Shown: in pieces, positions 1 through 9,599 of the stretch
Position numbering within the stretch: the first letter of the stretch is position 1
Layout: each line of letters starts with the position of its first letter
Assembly (NCBI GenBank): GCA_024213275.1
Contig: JANAVG010000002.1
Location: 186,001-250,000 of the forward strand
Direction of reading: 5' to 3'
DNA from: Rossellomorea sp. BNER
GTDB lineage: Bacteria; Bacillota; Bacilli; Bacillales; Bacillaceae_B
Length of the DNA stretch: 64,000 nt
The notes under the pieces: model-generated
Database searches by the model: none
What the model was told of the DNA's origin: nothing
Seen by the model: only the letters and a program-made list of their open reading frames with translations
Made by a program: the position numbers and the translations under genes

Positions 1-20
1 ATAATGAATGACTACGAAGA

Positions 21-47
21 GCCTGAGCATTTTGTTCGGCTTTTTTT
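21..47 (+). terminator. Intrinsic terminator of an upstream gene
   Basis: GCC-t-GAGC pairs with GTTCGGC around an ATTTT loop, with one bulged T and a GU pair, followed by seven T. It probably ends the transcript that enters the window from the left; in B. subtilis that neighbour is spmB, but no coding sequence of it is visible here. Confidence 0.6.
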
Positions 48-184
48 GTTTGGTATGATAAATAGAAGTAAGATTATGGACTTAAGAGTCAATAATGAAT
101 AGATGTATTCTTGTCTATGCATTTACTTTAATCTATGTAATAATTCAATTTGGCTAAATAATGAATACCGAAGAGGTGGAATAG

Positions 185-916
185 ATGGAACGATTACAAA
201 AAGTCATTGCCCATGCAGGTGTGGCTTCAAGACGAAAAGCGGAAGAATTAATCCTTGAGGGAAAAGTACAAGTAAATGGTCAAACGATAAAGGAATTAGG
301 GACAAAGGTTGGAGGTTCCGACCGAATTGAAGTTAACGGTGTTCAAATAGAGAGAGAAAATAAGGTTTATTATTTATTATATAAACCAAGGGGCGTCATT
401 TCTGCTGCTTCTGATGATAAAAATCGAAAGGTAGTCACTGATTTTTTCCATGAGATCGACGAACGAATCTATCCAGTTGGTAGACTTGACTATGAGACTT
501 CAGGAATATTATTACTAACAAACGATGGCGATTTTGCGAATATGCTCATGCATCCTCGTTATGAAATTGATAAAACTTATGTGGCAAGATTAAAGGGGAT
601 TCCACCGAAAGCTAAGCTTAGGGAGCTTGAAAGAGGAATTATGTTAGAAGATGGTAAAACAGCTCCGGCAAAAATTAAGACATTAAGTATCGATAAAAAG
701 CAAAACAAATCGATTATTGAAATTACGATTCATGAAGGCCGAAATCGCCAAGTTAGAAGAATGTTTGAAGCAATTGGTTTCCCTGTACAAAAACTTAAAC
801 GGGAACGATTTGCCTCCTTAACTCTTCAAGGCTTAAATGCAGGAGAGGCAAGGGAGTTGACTCCACATGAGGTAAAGCAGTTAAGGGCCCTTGCAGAAAC
901 AGGGAAAACAAACTAA
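185..916 (+). CDS. rluB: 23S rRNA pseudouridine synthase B
   Basis: Converts a uridine of 23S rRNA helix 89 to pseudouridine in the cytoplasm (family knowledge, RsuA/RluB type). An N-terminal S4 RNA-binding domain (about residues 1-60) is followed by the catalytic motif GRLDYETSG, with the nucleophile Asp at about residue 102, and the late family motif GRNRQVRRMF near 183-192. The 243 residues are normal for the family. The ATG follows a GAGGTGG ribosome-binding site. It sits before resA as in B. subtilis, and a gap of more than 300 bases separates the two, so they are probably transcribed separately. Confidence 0.95.
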   Translation: MERLQKVIAHAGVASRRKAEELILEGKVQVNGQTIKELGTKVGGSDRIEVNGVQIERENKVYYLLYKPRGVISAASDDKNRKVVTDFFHEIDERIYPVGRLDYETSGILLLTNDGDFANMLMHPRYEIDKTYVARLKGIPPKAKLRELERGIMLEDGKTAPAKIKTLSIDKKQNKSIIEITIHEGRNRQVRRMFEAIGFPVQKLKRERFASLTLQGLNAGEARELTPHEVKQLRALAETGKTN

Positions 917-1117
917 GCTCCGTCATAAAAAGGCTCGTTATGGTAATTATTATGAGTGAAAATAACGGAAGCGGTAAAATGCTCATTTCATTGGCTACGA
1001 CCCCACTAATAAGGGATACAGGATTATATTTTTGGATATACGTATTTAAGTTTAAAATACAGCCCTCTAAACTGTCACACATCCTTCAATAATCATTACG
1101 GTGAATAATGTGATAAA

Positions 1118-1126
1118 TGTTATAAT
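1118..1126 (+). promoter_or_regulatory. Putative resA promoter (extended -10)
   Basis: TGTTATAAT is a perfect extended -10 (TGnTATAAT) about 107 bases before the resA ATG. Just upstream lie GTGAATAA and GTGATAAA at about 1101-1116, spaced ten bases apart. They loosely resemble half-sites reported for the response regulator ResD, which activates resA in B. subtilis. The promoter is seen; the ResD sites are inference. Confidence 0.5.
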
Positions 1127-1151
1127 AAAGTTGGTTTAATAGCCAAGGTGT

Positions 1152-1176
1152 AAAGGGACAACCTTGTTGTCCCTTT
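1152..1176 (+). other. Strong hairpin in the resA leader
   Basis: AAAGGGACAA (1152-1161) pairs perfectly with TTGTCCCTTT (1167-1176) around a 5-base loop. It is followed by ATCATTTC rather than a clean T tract, so it is not a typical terminator. It would lie about 20-30 bases inside the resA transcript if the extended -10 at 1118 is used. It could be an mRNA-stabilising 5' hairpin or a weak attenuator. Confidence 0.5.
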
Positions 1177-1232
1177 ATCATTTCTACATACAGGTTTTGT
1201 TTACGATTTTAAGCAAGGAGGCAGAAGAGATA

Positions 1233-1763
1233 ATGAATAAAAAGAAACGTCGTCTGCTGATACGAACAATTATACTAATCGTTTTAGCTTCAGCTGTAAT
1301 TTATACGTTATATGCCAACTTTACTAAGGGGGAACGTGGAACCTTGGATAAAGGGGACACGGCACCCGATTTTGTATTAACTGATATGAAAGGTGAAACT
1401 CATCGACTATCTGATTATAAAGGTGAGGGCGTATTTCTTAATTTCTGGGGAACATGGTGCAAACCTTGTGAAAAAGAAATGCCTTACATGGAAAATCAGT
1501 TTCAAAAATTTAAGGATCAAGGCGTAAATGTTATTGCTGTAAATGTTGGAGAATCTGATTTTCAAATTAATAAGTTTATAGACGAACATCAATTAACATT
1601 TCCTGTTGTAGTTGATAAGGAAAAGGATGTTCAAAATGCTTATGGTATAAAGCCATTACCGACTACCTTTTTGATTAATCCAGAAGGGAAAATCACAAAG
1701 ATTATCACGGGTTCTATGTCAGAAAAAGACATTGAGCAGTATATGGAGAGTATTAAACCTTAA
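1233..1763 (+). CDS. resA: Membrane-anchored thiol-disulfide oxidoreductase ResA
   Basis: Reduces the disulfide of apocytochrome c outside the membrane so that heme can be attached. One N-terminal membrane anchor (about residues 8-28) is followed by a thioredoxin fold with the active site WCKPC (Cys76, Cys79) and the cis-Pro segment LPTTFLINPEG. B. subtilis ResA has CEPC at this site. An upstream ATG at 1164 is in frame, but it lies inside the leader hairpin. The ATG at 1233 follows AAGGAGG and gives 176 residues, close to the 179 of B. subtilis. First gene of resABC. Confidence 0.95.
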   Translation: MNKKKRRLLIRTIILIVLASAVIYTLYANFTKGERGTLDKGDTAPDFVLTDMKGETHRLSDYKGEGVFLNFWGTWCKPCEKEMPYMENQFQKFKDQGVNVIAVNVGESDFQINKFIDEHQLTFPVVVDKEKDVQNAYGIKPLPTTFLINPEGKITKIITGSMSEKDIEQYMESIKP

Positions 1764-1779
1764 TTGAGGAGTTTTTTTT

Positions 1780-3402
1780 ATGAAAGAGATTAAATGTGAA
1801 TGTGGGCATGTAAACCCAATTGGAACAATCCTTTGTGAATCTTGTGGTAGAGCTTTGACAGAGGAAGCGGGTAGCAAGAAGCTCCACGACATGAGGTATG
1901 AAGGTAGTGCCCGTCGATCACAAACATACAATAAATCAATCATCGATAAAATTTGGAATTTTTTCTCTTCTGTAAAAGTGGGTGTCTGGTTAATTATCGT
2001 TACGCTCATTGCTTCGGCAGTTGGTACAATTCTGCCACAGGAAATGTATATTCCAAACACAGTTCCACCAGAACAATATTATGCTGATGCATATGGCTGG
2101 TTCGGTGAGGTTTATTATCGACTAGGGTTCCATGATCTTTATGGATCTTGGTGGTACTTACTATTAATAGCATCCATCGGTATTTCGCTGGTGATTTGTA
2201 GTCTTGATAGGGTTATTCCACTCTATCGTGCCCTTAAAAAGCAAAAGGTTTCTAGACATGATGGTTTTTTAAGAAGACAAAGATTATTTAGTGAAACGAC
2301 TGTAGAAGATAGTAATAATACCTTTGAATTAGTAAAGAAAAAGATGAAAGACAAAAGGTATCGTGTCCGTGAAGAAGATGGTAACCTTTTAGCCGAAAAG
2401 GCGCGGTTTTCCCGTTGGGGTCCTTACGTGAATCATATTGGACTTATTCTTTTCCTATTTGGAGGCATGCTGCGCTTTGTACCGGGTATGTATGTAGATG
2501 AGGTCCTTTGGATTCGTGAAGGAGAAACGAAAGCTATTCCTGGAACGAAACAAGAGTATTATCTTGAAAATAAAAACTTTACTTTAGAGACGTATGACAA
2601 ATCTAAAGATAATAAAGTGTTCAATGAGGCACTTGAAGAAAACGGAACGATTGCAAAAAACTATCAATCAGATGTTGTTCTATATAAAAGTAAAGATGAA
2701 AAAGTAGCAGGTCAAGATAACGAGTTCAAGGAAATGAAAGAGGAAGAGATAAAAGTAAATCATCCTCTTAAATTCGATGACTTTGCAGTCTATCAAACAA
2801 GCTACAAATTGGATGAATTTAAATCGATGTCATTTAACTTGACAAATAAGGAATCCGGTAAGGACTTTGGTAAAATTACAGTAGATTTATTTAACCCAAA
2901 AGAAACCTATAAACTAGATAATCAATACAAAATTGAGTTAATGGGTTATTATCCAGATTTTTCTGGCTTTGATGATAAAGGTGAGCCTCAGACAAAATCA
3001 CCCGTTCCCAATAACCCAGCATTCCTATTTAAAATGTTTTCTCCTGAAAAACCTGAAGGTGAAATAAGTTTTGTCGGAATTCGAAAGAATCTAGAGCCTT
3101 TAGGAGAGAATGAATATAAAATGTCATTTGCGGGTATTGAAACAAGAGATGTTTCGGCATTGACAGTTCGTAAAGATTTAACTCTTTGGATATTAGGAAT
3201 TGGTGGAGCTATCTTTATGATAGGTGTTATCCAAGGGTCTTATTGGAATCATCGTCGTATATGGATTCGTCGCGTCAACGAGCAGGTACTTGTTGCTGGT
3301 CATACAAATAAAAATTGGCACGGGTTAAAAAAAGAAATTGAATACGTATTAGATGGAACTGACATTACAATACCAATTGATCAACAACAAAAAGAAGGGT
3401 AA
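1780..3402 (+). CDS. resB: Cytochrome c biogenesis protein ResB (CcsB/Ccs1)
   Basis: Works with ResC in system II cytochrome c maturation, carrying heme across the membrane and attaching it to apocytochrome c. The N-terminus has a zinc-ribbon-like set of Cys (C6, C8, C19, C22), also present in Bacillus homologues. Membrane segments are visible near residues 67-87, 123-147, 210-232 and 466-486, with a large extracellular region between the last two. A His lies at the start of the third segment (NHIG). The 540 residues match B. subtilis ResB (about 542). It starts 17 bases after resA. Confidence 0.95.
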   Translation: MKEIKCECGHVNPIGTILCESCGRALTEEAGSKKLHDMRYEGSARRSQTYNKSIIDKIWNFFSSVKVGVWLIIVTLIASAVGTILPQEMYIPNTVPPEQYYADAYGWFGEVYYRLGFHDLYGSWWYLLLIASIGISLVICSLDRVIPLYRALKKQKVSRHDGFLRRQRLFSETTVEDSNNTFELVKKKMKDKRYRVREEDGNLLAEKARFSRWGPYVNHIGLILFLFGGMLRFVPGMYVDEVLWIREGETKAIPGTKQEYYLENKNFTLETYDKSKDNKVFNEALEENGTIAKNYQSDVVLYKSKDEKVAGQDNEFKEMKEEEIKVNHPLKFDDFAVYQTSYKLDEFKSMSFNLTNKESGKDFGKITVDLFNPKETYKLDNQYKIELMGYYPDFSGFDDKGEPQTKSPVPNNPAFLFKMFSPEKPEGEISFVGIRKNLEPLGENEYKMSFAGIETRDVSALTVRKDLTLWILGIGGAIFMIGVIQGSYWNHRRIWIRRVNEQVLVAGHTNKNWHGLKKEIEYVLDGTDITIPIDQQQKEG

Positions 3403-3414
3403 GGAGGAATCCAT

Positions 3415-4599
3415 ATGACGGACATGGCTCAATGGAGTAGTAACTTTTTATATATAGCTTTTGTACTTTATTTAATTGCAACTCTATTCTTCGGGGGATC
3501 AATTAAGGCGAATAAAAAAGAGGATGCTCCCACAAATAGATGGGAAAAAATCGCTATGACTCTTACCATCGTCGGATTCGTAGCACAATTAGGATATTTT
3601 ATAACAAGGTGGATTGCTGCTGGACATGCACCAGTTAGTAATCTATTCGAATTTACAACCTTTTTCGGAATGATGCTTGTGGGAGCATTCATTATTATCT
3701 ACTTTTTATATCGTTCAACCGTATTAGGGGTATTCGCTCTCCCAGTAGCTATTATTATTATTGCTTATGCAAGTATGTTTCCGACAGAAATCAGCCCGCT
3801 TATTCCAGCACTTCAAAGTGACTGGCTCAAAATACATGTAACAACTGCGGCTGCTGGACAGGCGATATTATCTATTTCCTTTGTGGCTGGGATTATCTAT
3901 CTTTTAAAAAGTGTGAATCACGATAAATCATCAAAACAATCCTTTTGGTTAGAAGCGATTATGTATGGAATGGTAGTGGTTCTTGGATTCGTCTTTATAA
4001 CTACATCTTTTTCACTTGCAGGATATGAAACGAAATTCCAATATATTAATAAAGATGGTCAGGAAGCGGTCTCTGAATATGCATTGCCTGCCATTGTAGG
4101 ACCAAATGAAGGTGTGATTCAGACGGAAGGAGCATTTGAACCTCTAGCAGACATGCCTGCTATTATAAATGCTAAGAAGCTCAATACCGTGATTTGGTCA
4201 TTTGCAGTCGGTTCTATTATATATCTCCTATTTAGACTCATTGCAAGAAAGCGGATTTCACAATTACTACAGCCGCTTGTGAAAAATGTAAATCTCGATC
4301 TTATAGATGAAGTTGGATATCGTTCTGTATTAATTGGCTTCCCTGTATTTACACTTGGAGCATTAATCTTCGCTATGATTTGGGCACAAATTGCTTGGAC
4401 TCGTTTCTGGGGCTGGGACCCTAAAGAAGTTTGGGCATTAATTACATTTTTATTCTATGCTGCCTTCCTGCACTTAAGATTATCTAAGGGTTGGCATGGA
4501 GAAAAATCTGCATGGTTAGCTGTTATTGGATTCATCATTATCATGTTTAATTTAATATTTGTTAATCTTGTTATTGCAGGACTTCATTCTTATGCTTAA
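3415..4599 (+). CDS. resC: Cytochrome c biogenesis protein ResC (CcsA)
   Basis: Polytopic membrane partner of ResB in the system II heme lyase. It carries the tryptophan-rich WWD signature of heme handling proteins (GWDPKEVW, about residues 333-340) and conserved His in the flanking membrane segments. The 394 residues contain about eight hydrophobic stretches. The ATG is preceded by AAGGAGG, and the gap to resB is only 12 bases, so the two are translated as one unit. A terminator follows at 4624. Confidence 0.95.
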   Translation: MTDMAQWSSNFLYIAFVLYLIATLFFGGSIKANKKEDAPTNRWEKIAMTLTIVGFVAQLGYFITRWIAAGHAPVSNLFEFTTFFGMMLVGAFIIIYFLYRSTVLGVFALPVAIIIIAYASMFPTEISPLIPALQSDWLKIHVTTAAAGQAILSISFVAGIIYLLKSVNHDKSSKQSFWLEAIMYGMVVVLGFVFITTSFSLAGYETKFQYINKDGQEAVSEYALPAIVGPNEGVIQTEGAFEPLADMPAIINAKKLNTVIWSFAVGSIIYLLFRLIARKRISQLLQPLVKNVNLDLIDEVGYRSVLIGFPVFTLGALIFAMIWAQIAWTRFWGWDPKEVWALITFLFYAAFLHLRLSKGWHGEKSAWLAVIGFIIIMFNLIFVNLVIAGLHSYA

Positions 4600-4623
4600 T
4601 AAGTAAGAACAGAGAAATTTTAA

Positions 4624-4654
4624 GGGCGATGAACATTTGTTCCGCCCCATTTTT
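4624..4654 (+). terminator. Terminator after resABC
   Basis: GGGCG pairs with CGCCC and an inner GAAC pairs with GTTC across a 2-base bulge, followed by a T-rich stretch. It separates resABC from resDE, as expected if resDE also has its own promoter. Confidence 0.75.
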
Positions 4655-4703
4655 CTAATAGAATGATATGTGTAAAAGAAGAATTAGGAAGGTGGGCATT
4701 TCC

Positions 4704-5420
4704 ATGGATCAAGAAGTGAAAATTCTTATTGTGGATGATGAAGAAAGAATTCGACGATTATTAAGAATGTATTTAGAAAGAGAAAACTATATCATTGATG
4801 AAGCAGAAGATGGTGAACAAGCGCTTGAACTAGCCCTTGACAATGATTATGAGTGTATACTATTAGATCTAATGATGCCAGGAAAAGATGGAATCGAGGT
4901 ATGTAAGGAGCTTCGAGAAAAGAAAGCGACCCCTGTGATAATGCTAACGGCAAAAGGGGAAGAAGCGAATCGAGTTCAGGGGTTTGAAGTAGGGACAGAC
5001 GACTATATTGTGAAACCGTTTTCGCCTAGAGAAGTGGTTCTAAGAGTTAAAGCTTTACTACGACGATCATCTACGACAAGCTTCCTTCATACAGACTCAA
5101 AGGCAAAAGATTTAATCGTATTTCCGCATTTGACAATTGATAATGATGCACACAGGGTTACGGCAGATGGGAAAGATGTGAATTTAACTCCAAAGGAATA
5201 TGAATTACTGTACTTTCTAGCAAAGGCCCCCGATAAAGTGTTTGATCGTGAGCATTTATTAAAGGAAGTATGGCATTATGAATTCTTTGGAGACCTGCGA
5301 ACAGTAGATACTCATGTGAAAAGACTACGTGAGAAGTTAAATAAGGTGTCCGAGAATGCGGCAAAAATGATAGTTACGGTATGGGGAGTCGGGTACAAAT
5401 TCGAGGTTACTTCTAAATGA
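4704..5420 (+). CDS. resD: Response regulator ResD (OmpR/PhoB family)
   Basis: DNA-binding regulator of aerobic and anaerobic respiration, phosphorylated by ResE. The receiver domain has the acidic pocket D11-D12, phospho-acceptor D55, T82 and K104 (VKPF). The C-terminal half is a winged-helix domain. An in-frame ATG at 4668 exists, but the ATG at 4704 follows GGAAGGTGGG and gives 238 residues starting [13 protein letters not shown], matching B. subtilis ResD (240). Its stop overlaps the start of resE (ATGA). Confidence 0.95.
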   Translation: MDQEVKILIVDDEERIRRLLRMYLERENYIIDEAEDGEQALELALDNDYECILLDLMMPGKDGIEVCKELREKKATPVIMLTAKGEEANRVQGFEVGTDDYIVKPFSPREVVLRVKALLRRSSTTSFLHTDSKAKDLIVFPHLTIDNDAHRVTADGKDVNLTPKEYELLYFLAKAPDKVFDREHLLKEVWHYEFFGDLRTVDTHVKRLREKLNKVSENAAKMIVTVWGVGYKFEVTSK

Positions 5421-7195
5421 GGCTTTGGAGAAGTGTTGTTGGGAAGCTTTGGATGACAATACTTCTTCTTGTTTCTTTTGTATTGTTCATTCTAACGATT
5501 TTACTGTTGGAATTTTTCCAGAATTATCATGTAGATGAAGTGAAAAATGAGTTAAATATGACAGCTGCAAAAATTGCAACAATCATGGAAGGACATGAAG
5601 ATATAAATCTAGGGCTGGAAATTGCCCAAGAAATTGCCGATGAACCGGTTGGTCTGACAATTGTGGCGAATAATGGAAAGCAATATTATTCTGAAGATTC
5701 TTCTGCAGAGATGATTAAAGAGCAGATCGAGAATGACGAAGAACTGAAGAATGTTAGAGAGAAACAAGATCCTATTTCAAAGGAACTGACATTAGAAGAG
5801 AATACCACCACCTCCAATCGATATGAAAACATAATGGTAATTGGAAAACCAATCACATTTTCAGATGGTGAAAAAGGCGCAGTTTATATATATCAATCGT
5901 TAGCGGCCATCAAAGATACAACACACCAAACGACGAAATTAATTTTACTCGCTGCAGGAATCGCGATTATTTTAACGACTATTTTTGCATTCTTTCTCTC
6001 GACTCGAATTACCGCTCCCTTAAGAAAAATGAGAGAAGCAGCATTTGAGGTAGCTAGAGGGAAATTTGATACAAAGGTACCGATTCTCACCAATGATGAA
6101 ATTGGGGAGCTTGCAACGGCGTTTAATCAAATGGGTAAACAGCTTATGTTTAATATTAATGCATTAAGCCAAGAAAAAGAGCAGTTATCTAGTATTCTAA
6201 GTAGTATGGCTGATGGAGTAATGACATTTAATCGAGACGGAACGATTTTAATTACGAACCCTCCCGCCGAAAGGTTTTTACAACATTGGTATTACGAACA
6301 AGGTGCAAATAGTAAAGAACCTGTCCCAACAGCCGTAAAGGAACTATTAGAAGGTGTTATTAATAGCGAATACGACCAAATAGGTGAGATCACTCTCCAA
6401 GGTAGATCTTATGTTCTAATTGTAAGTCCATTATATAATGATAAAAATGTTCGCGGAGCTGTTGTTGTAGTTCGTGATATGACAGAGGAAAGACGACTGG
6501 ATAAACTTAGGAAAGATTTTATTGCTAATGTATCACATGAACTCAGAACACCTATCAGCATGCTTCAAGGATATAGTGAAGCAATTGTCGACGACATCGC
6601 AGCAACGGATGAAGAGAAAAAAGAAATTGCAAAAATTATTTATGATGAGTCTTTAAGAATGGGACGTCTTGTCAATGACCTGCTTGATTTAGCAAGAATG
6701 GAAGCGGGACATATTTCATTAAACAAAGAAAGTGTCGCCCTTCAAAGCTTTGTAGAAAGGGTTACGAATAAATTTCACGGCATTGCTAGGGAAAAAAATA
6801 TTGAATTAAGTTTCAATCATGAAAGTAATATTTCAGACAAGGAAATTGGGATAGATCCAGATCGAATGGAGCAAGTGTTAACAAACCTAATAGATAATGC
6901 GTTAAGACATACACCTGAAAATGGCTTTGTACATGTAAATATTACTCCATTTTCACATTCCTATAATATTAATATAAGTGATTCAGGATCGGGAATACCT
7001 GAAGAAGATCTCCCATTTGTATTTGAACGTTTTTACAAGGCAGACAAAGCAAGAACTAGAGGTAAATCAGGGACAGGACTAGGATTAGCAATAGCGAAAA
7101 ATATTATAGAAGCGCATAAGGGGACGATTTCTGTCCAGAGTAAAATAGACCAAGGGACGACATTTTCTATTAAGCTTCCTAATGAAACGACATGA
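5417..7195 (+). CDS. resE: Sensor histidine kinase ResE
   Basis: Membrane kinase that phosphorylates ResD when oxygen falls. The order is: TM1 (about 10-32), an extracellular loop, TM2 (about 170-192), HAMP, a PAS-like domain (about 255-355), a dimerisation helix with the phospho-acceptor His374 in VSHELRTP, and an ATPase domain with the N box (NLIDNALRH), G1 (DSGSGIP) and G2 (GTGLGLA). The 592 residues match the B. subtilis protein (589). It is translationally coupled to resD through a 4-base overlap. Confidence 0.95.
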   Translation: MRLWRSVVGKLWMTILLLVSFVLFILTILLLEFFQNYHVDEVKNELNMTAAKIATIMEGHEDINLGLEIAQEIADEPVGLTIVANNGKQYYSEDSSAEMIKEQIENDEELKNVREKQDPISKELTLEENTTTSNRYENIMVIGKPITFSDGEKGAVYIYQSLAAIKDTTHQTTKLILLAAGIAIILTTIFAFFLSTRITAPLRKMREAAFEVARGKFDTKVPILTNDEIGELATAFNQMGKQLMFNINALSQEKEQLSSILSSMADGVMTFNRDGTILITNPPAERFLQHWYYEQGANSKEPVPTAVKELLEGVINSEYDQIGEITLQGRSYVLIVSPLYNDKNVRGAVVVVRDMTEERRLDKLRKDFIANVSHELRTPISMLQGYSEAIVDDIAATDEEKKEIAKIIYDESLRMGRLVNDLLDLARMEAGHISLNKESVALQSFVERVTNKFHGIAREKNIELSFNHESNISDKEIGIDPDRMEQVLTNLIDNALRHTPENGFVHVNITPFSHSYNINISDSGSGIPEEDLPFVFERFYKADKARTRGKSGTGLGLAIAKNIIEAHKGTISVQSKIDQGTTFSIKLPNETT

Positions 7196-7330
7196 CGAAT
7201 TGGTAGAATATCAAAATTCTTGATGATAACTGGCGACTAATCTTGTTCCATGAGAAACAGAATGACATTAAAAATGAAGTTCTATGTGAAAAGGATATTG
7301 TTTTAGATCGCCTCATCCTAACCGTTAAAG

Positions 7331-7361
7331 CCTTATTTCTACTTGGAAATAAGGTTTTTTT
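7331..7361 (+). terminator. Terminator after resDE
   Basis: CCTTATTTC (7331-7339) pairs perfectly with GAAATAAGG (7346-7354), followed by seven T. The preceding 135 bases after resE hold nothing recognisable. Confidence 0.9.
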
Positions 7362-7426
7362 GACTTTTTCGATAGATTATAAAATCGTATCTTCCTTTCA
7401 TACGATATAAATACTATAGTAGATAG

Positions 7427-7452
7427 TGTAACTTTTAAATAAATAAACCGAC
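7427..7452 (+). promoter_or_regulatory. SigX autoregulatory promoter
   Basis: TGTAAC (7427-7432), a 16-base spacer and CGAC (7449-7452) match the known SigX promoter consensus of B. subtilis (TGTAAC, 16-17 bases, CGAC). It lies 29 bases before the sigX start, so the ECF sigma factor very likely transcribes its own operon. Confidence 0.85.
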
Positions 7453-7480
7453 AAATATAATGAACGGGGAGGGGTAAAAT

Positions 7481-8035
7481 TTGGACTCCGTTTTTGAGGA
7501 ATTATACGAAAAGTATCATCATGATGTATTTCAATTTCTACTTTATATGGTTCGAGACCGGGAGCAGGCAGAGGATCTTGTCCAAGAAGTCTATATTCGA
7601 GTCATGAAATCATATCAAAATTTTCAAGGGAAAAGCTCTGAGAAAACATGGTTATTTTCGATTGCAAAGAATGTAGCGATTGATTATTTTCGTAAACAAA
7701 AAGGTTGGAAGAACAAAATTCTAGAGAAATTTGATTGGAACCGCCAACAAATAAAAGATGAAGCAGTTCTTCCTGAAGAAGTGGCAGAACAAAAAGAGGA
7801 AGTCCGAGTGCTATATGAATGTCTAGAACATTGTACAACTGATCAAAGATTAGTCATTGTGATGAGGTATATTCAAGACCTCTCGATTTCAGAGGCCTCA
7901 AGTATACTTGGGTGGACGGAAAGTAAAGTAAAAACGACACAACATCGTGCTGTCAAAGCGTTAAGAGATATGATGAATGAAAAAATTAGAAAGGAGGAGA
8001 GTGAACATGAGTCAATTAAAATGGGAAGATCATGA
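7481..8035 (+). CDS. sigX: ECF RNA polymerase sigma factor SigX
   Basis: Extracytoplasmic-function sigma factor controlling cell-surface charge and envelope genes in B. subtilis. Region 2 (DREQAEDLVQEVYIRV, then FRKQK) and region 4 (ASSILGWTESKVKTTQHRA) are clear. The start is TTG, with a strong GGGGAGGGG ribosome-binding site 6 bases upstream, and gives 184 residues aligned from the first residue with B. subtilis SigX. A SigX-type promoter lies directly upstream. It overlaps rsiX by 29 bases. Confidence 0.93.
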   Translation: MDSVFEELYEKYHHDVFQFLLYMVRDREQAEDLVQEVYIRVMKSYQNFQGKSSEKTWLFSIAKNVAIDYFRKQKGWKNKILEKFDWNRQQIKDEAVLPEEVAEQKEEVRVLYECLEHCTTDQRLVIVMRYIQDLSISEASSILGWTESKVKTTQHRAVKALRDMMNEKIRKEESEHESIKMGRS

Positions 8036-9227
8036 GATTGAAGAACTATTAAAAAAACTACCGGAAATAAAAGATGATCGTTCACCTAATGAAGTCTATC
8101 ACAATATGCAAAAGAAAATGAACAAACGTTTCACCGTTAAACCTTGGCTTCCTGTCATTGCTACTATTACAGCAATCTTGATTCTTGCATTAATCACTCC
8201 TTCTTTTTTGGATCAATCATATGAGAATTCCTCTTCAGGTGATTCGGCAATGGATAACTCCAATGAAGGCCAAGAAATATATAGTTTAGATCAATCGTCT
8301 GAAGAGAAATTGGAACGTGAAGATCATTCCTCCACTCAAAATGAATCATCAAATGATGCTACCATTACAAAAGAAGAACCAAATCAAAAAATGCAAATGC
8401 TACCAGTAACTGTAAACAAATCTTCTGTATATGGGGAAGATCTTTCTCAATACGATTCATTTTCTTATCGATTAATCACTTCTGATGCAACTACGGTTCC
8501 AGTAAGTGTTCTTGTAAATAAGGAAAAAAATGGCCAAGGTTGGTTAGCGCGATTCGAGAGCATATCTGAAGAGATACCAGAAAAAGAATGGGGGTTTGAA
8601 GAAACCTATCCTTTGGAAGGTGAATTTTCAATTAATAATGAGACATTAGAATATACGGTTCCTAAACAACATCAAATTGACAGAAGTAGTACGACTGAAA
8701 ATAATTTCATTAAAATTCTCCAATATTCTTTAATTGGTTCAGGTTTTGAAGAAGTTGTTCTGAAAACACATGATGGTGAAACACCTAAATTTTCACATAG
8801 TGGTTCGATCCCTGAAGTTGGGGTTGAAGAAACAATGACCAGGAATGCCTATTATCGATATGAATTATCCAACAATGAATCTTACTATGTTAAAGGGAAT
8901 CAGAGCTATGACACGGTTGAAGCAGCATTAAATGCTATGAAGGATGTCCCAAATAGTATTTATAAATCGATTTTACCTAGTAAAATAGCCTTTGAAGTAA
9001 ACAGAAAGGGTACAACTGTAAATATAGCATTCAAACCACAGATAAATCTGAATGAACTTGAGTTAAAAGAAAGCATGTCATTGGTAGAAGGGATTCTTTT
9101 AACAGCTAGTGAATTTGGAATTAAGGAAGTTACTTTTGAAAACATCCAACCACCTAAATGGGAAAACTTTAATTTTACTGAACCTGTGGATGTACCTGTT
9201 AGTCCAAATAAAAAAATATTACCTTAA
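8007..9227 (+). CDS. rsiX: Anti-sigma-X factor RsiX
   Basis: Membrane anti-sigma factor that holds SigX inactive. A cytoplasmic N-terminal part (about 1-48) contains a conserved segment also found in B. subtilis RsiX (ELLKKLP, then DRSPNEVY). One membrane helix (about 51-70), a low-complexity acidic/Ser linker and an extracellular domain follow. The end of that domain resembles a GerMN-like fold, which is a tentative reading. The ATG at 8007 follows AAGGAGG inside the end of sigX; an earlier in-frame ATG at 7977 lacks a ribosome-binding site. At 406 residues it is longer than the B. subtilis protein (about 368), mainly in the linker. Confidence 0.88.
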   Translation: MSQLKWEDHEIEELLKKLPEIKDDRSPNEVYHNMQKKMNKRFTVKPWLPVIATITAILILALITPSFLDQSYENSSSGDSAMDNSNEGQEIYSLDQSSEEKLEREDHSSTQNESSNDATITKEEPNQKMQMLPVTVNKSSVYGEDLSQYDSFSYRLITSDATTVPVSVLVNKEKNGQGWLARFESISEEIPEKEWGFEETYPLEGEFSINNETLEYTVPKQHQIDRSSTTENNFIKILQYSLIGSGFEEVVLKTHDGETPKFSHSGSIPEVGVEETMTRNAYYRYELSNNESYYVKGNQSYDTVEAALNAMKDVPNSIYKSILPSKIAFEVNRKGTTVNIAFKPQINLNELELKESMSLVEGILLTASEFGIKEVTFENIQPPKWENFNFTEPVDVPVSPNKKILP

Positions 9228-9230
9228 ATG

Positions 9231-9300
9231 AGGCTGTCCCATAAGGGGTCCGGAACCACAATGTTTGTTTCCTGACAACTTGGCTATGGGGCAGCCTTTT
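9231..9300 (+). repeat. F1 palindromic repeat, short copy, after rsiX
   Basis: It begins 3 bases after the rsiX stop. AGGCTGTCCCATA (9231-9243) pairs with TATGGGGCAGCCT (9285-9297), followed by TTTT, with GGAACCAC and TTTCCTGAC inside. It shares these blocks with copies at 11880, 17038, 26248, 28204 and 60234, but lacks their central ATATAGAAGA segment. It probably acts as the terminator of sigX-rsiX. Confidence 0.8.
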
Positions 9301-9376
9301 ATGTGGCGAAAATTATTCAAGGGGTCGTTTTCGACTTATTCCTAGACTCAAAAATGTTTAATGAGCCTTTATTTTA

Positions 9377-9599
9377 GGCTGTCTTCTAAAATATTGTTGC
9401 TTTATAAGAACATATATTTTTGTAAAAAGATTGGTTGGAGTGGATATGGGAGACTCCTGCAGGAATAGCAGGACAGGTGAGACCTAAGCAGGAGCAAGAC
9501 GACGAGAAGGCTCACCGCCCGCCCCGCAGAAATCGAGCATCCTTTCGCGGAAACCAACTAACTCCTTTTTAAATAACAACAAAGTTTAAGAAAAGAGCC
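9377..9599. repeat. F3 inverted-end repeat (MITE-like), copy 1
   Basis: The ends GGCTGTCTTCTAAAATATTG and the reverse complement of AAGTTTAAGAAAAGAGCC are imperfect inverted repeats. The GC-rich interior contains GAGACTCCTGC, ACAGGTGAGAC, GCTCACCGCCCGCCCCGC and CCTTTCGC, all shared with the copy at 58101. There is no open reading frame, so if it is mobile it needs help in trans. The flanks are T-rich but no exact direct repeat is visible here. Confidence 0.75.
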
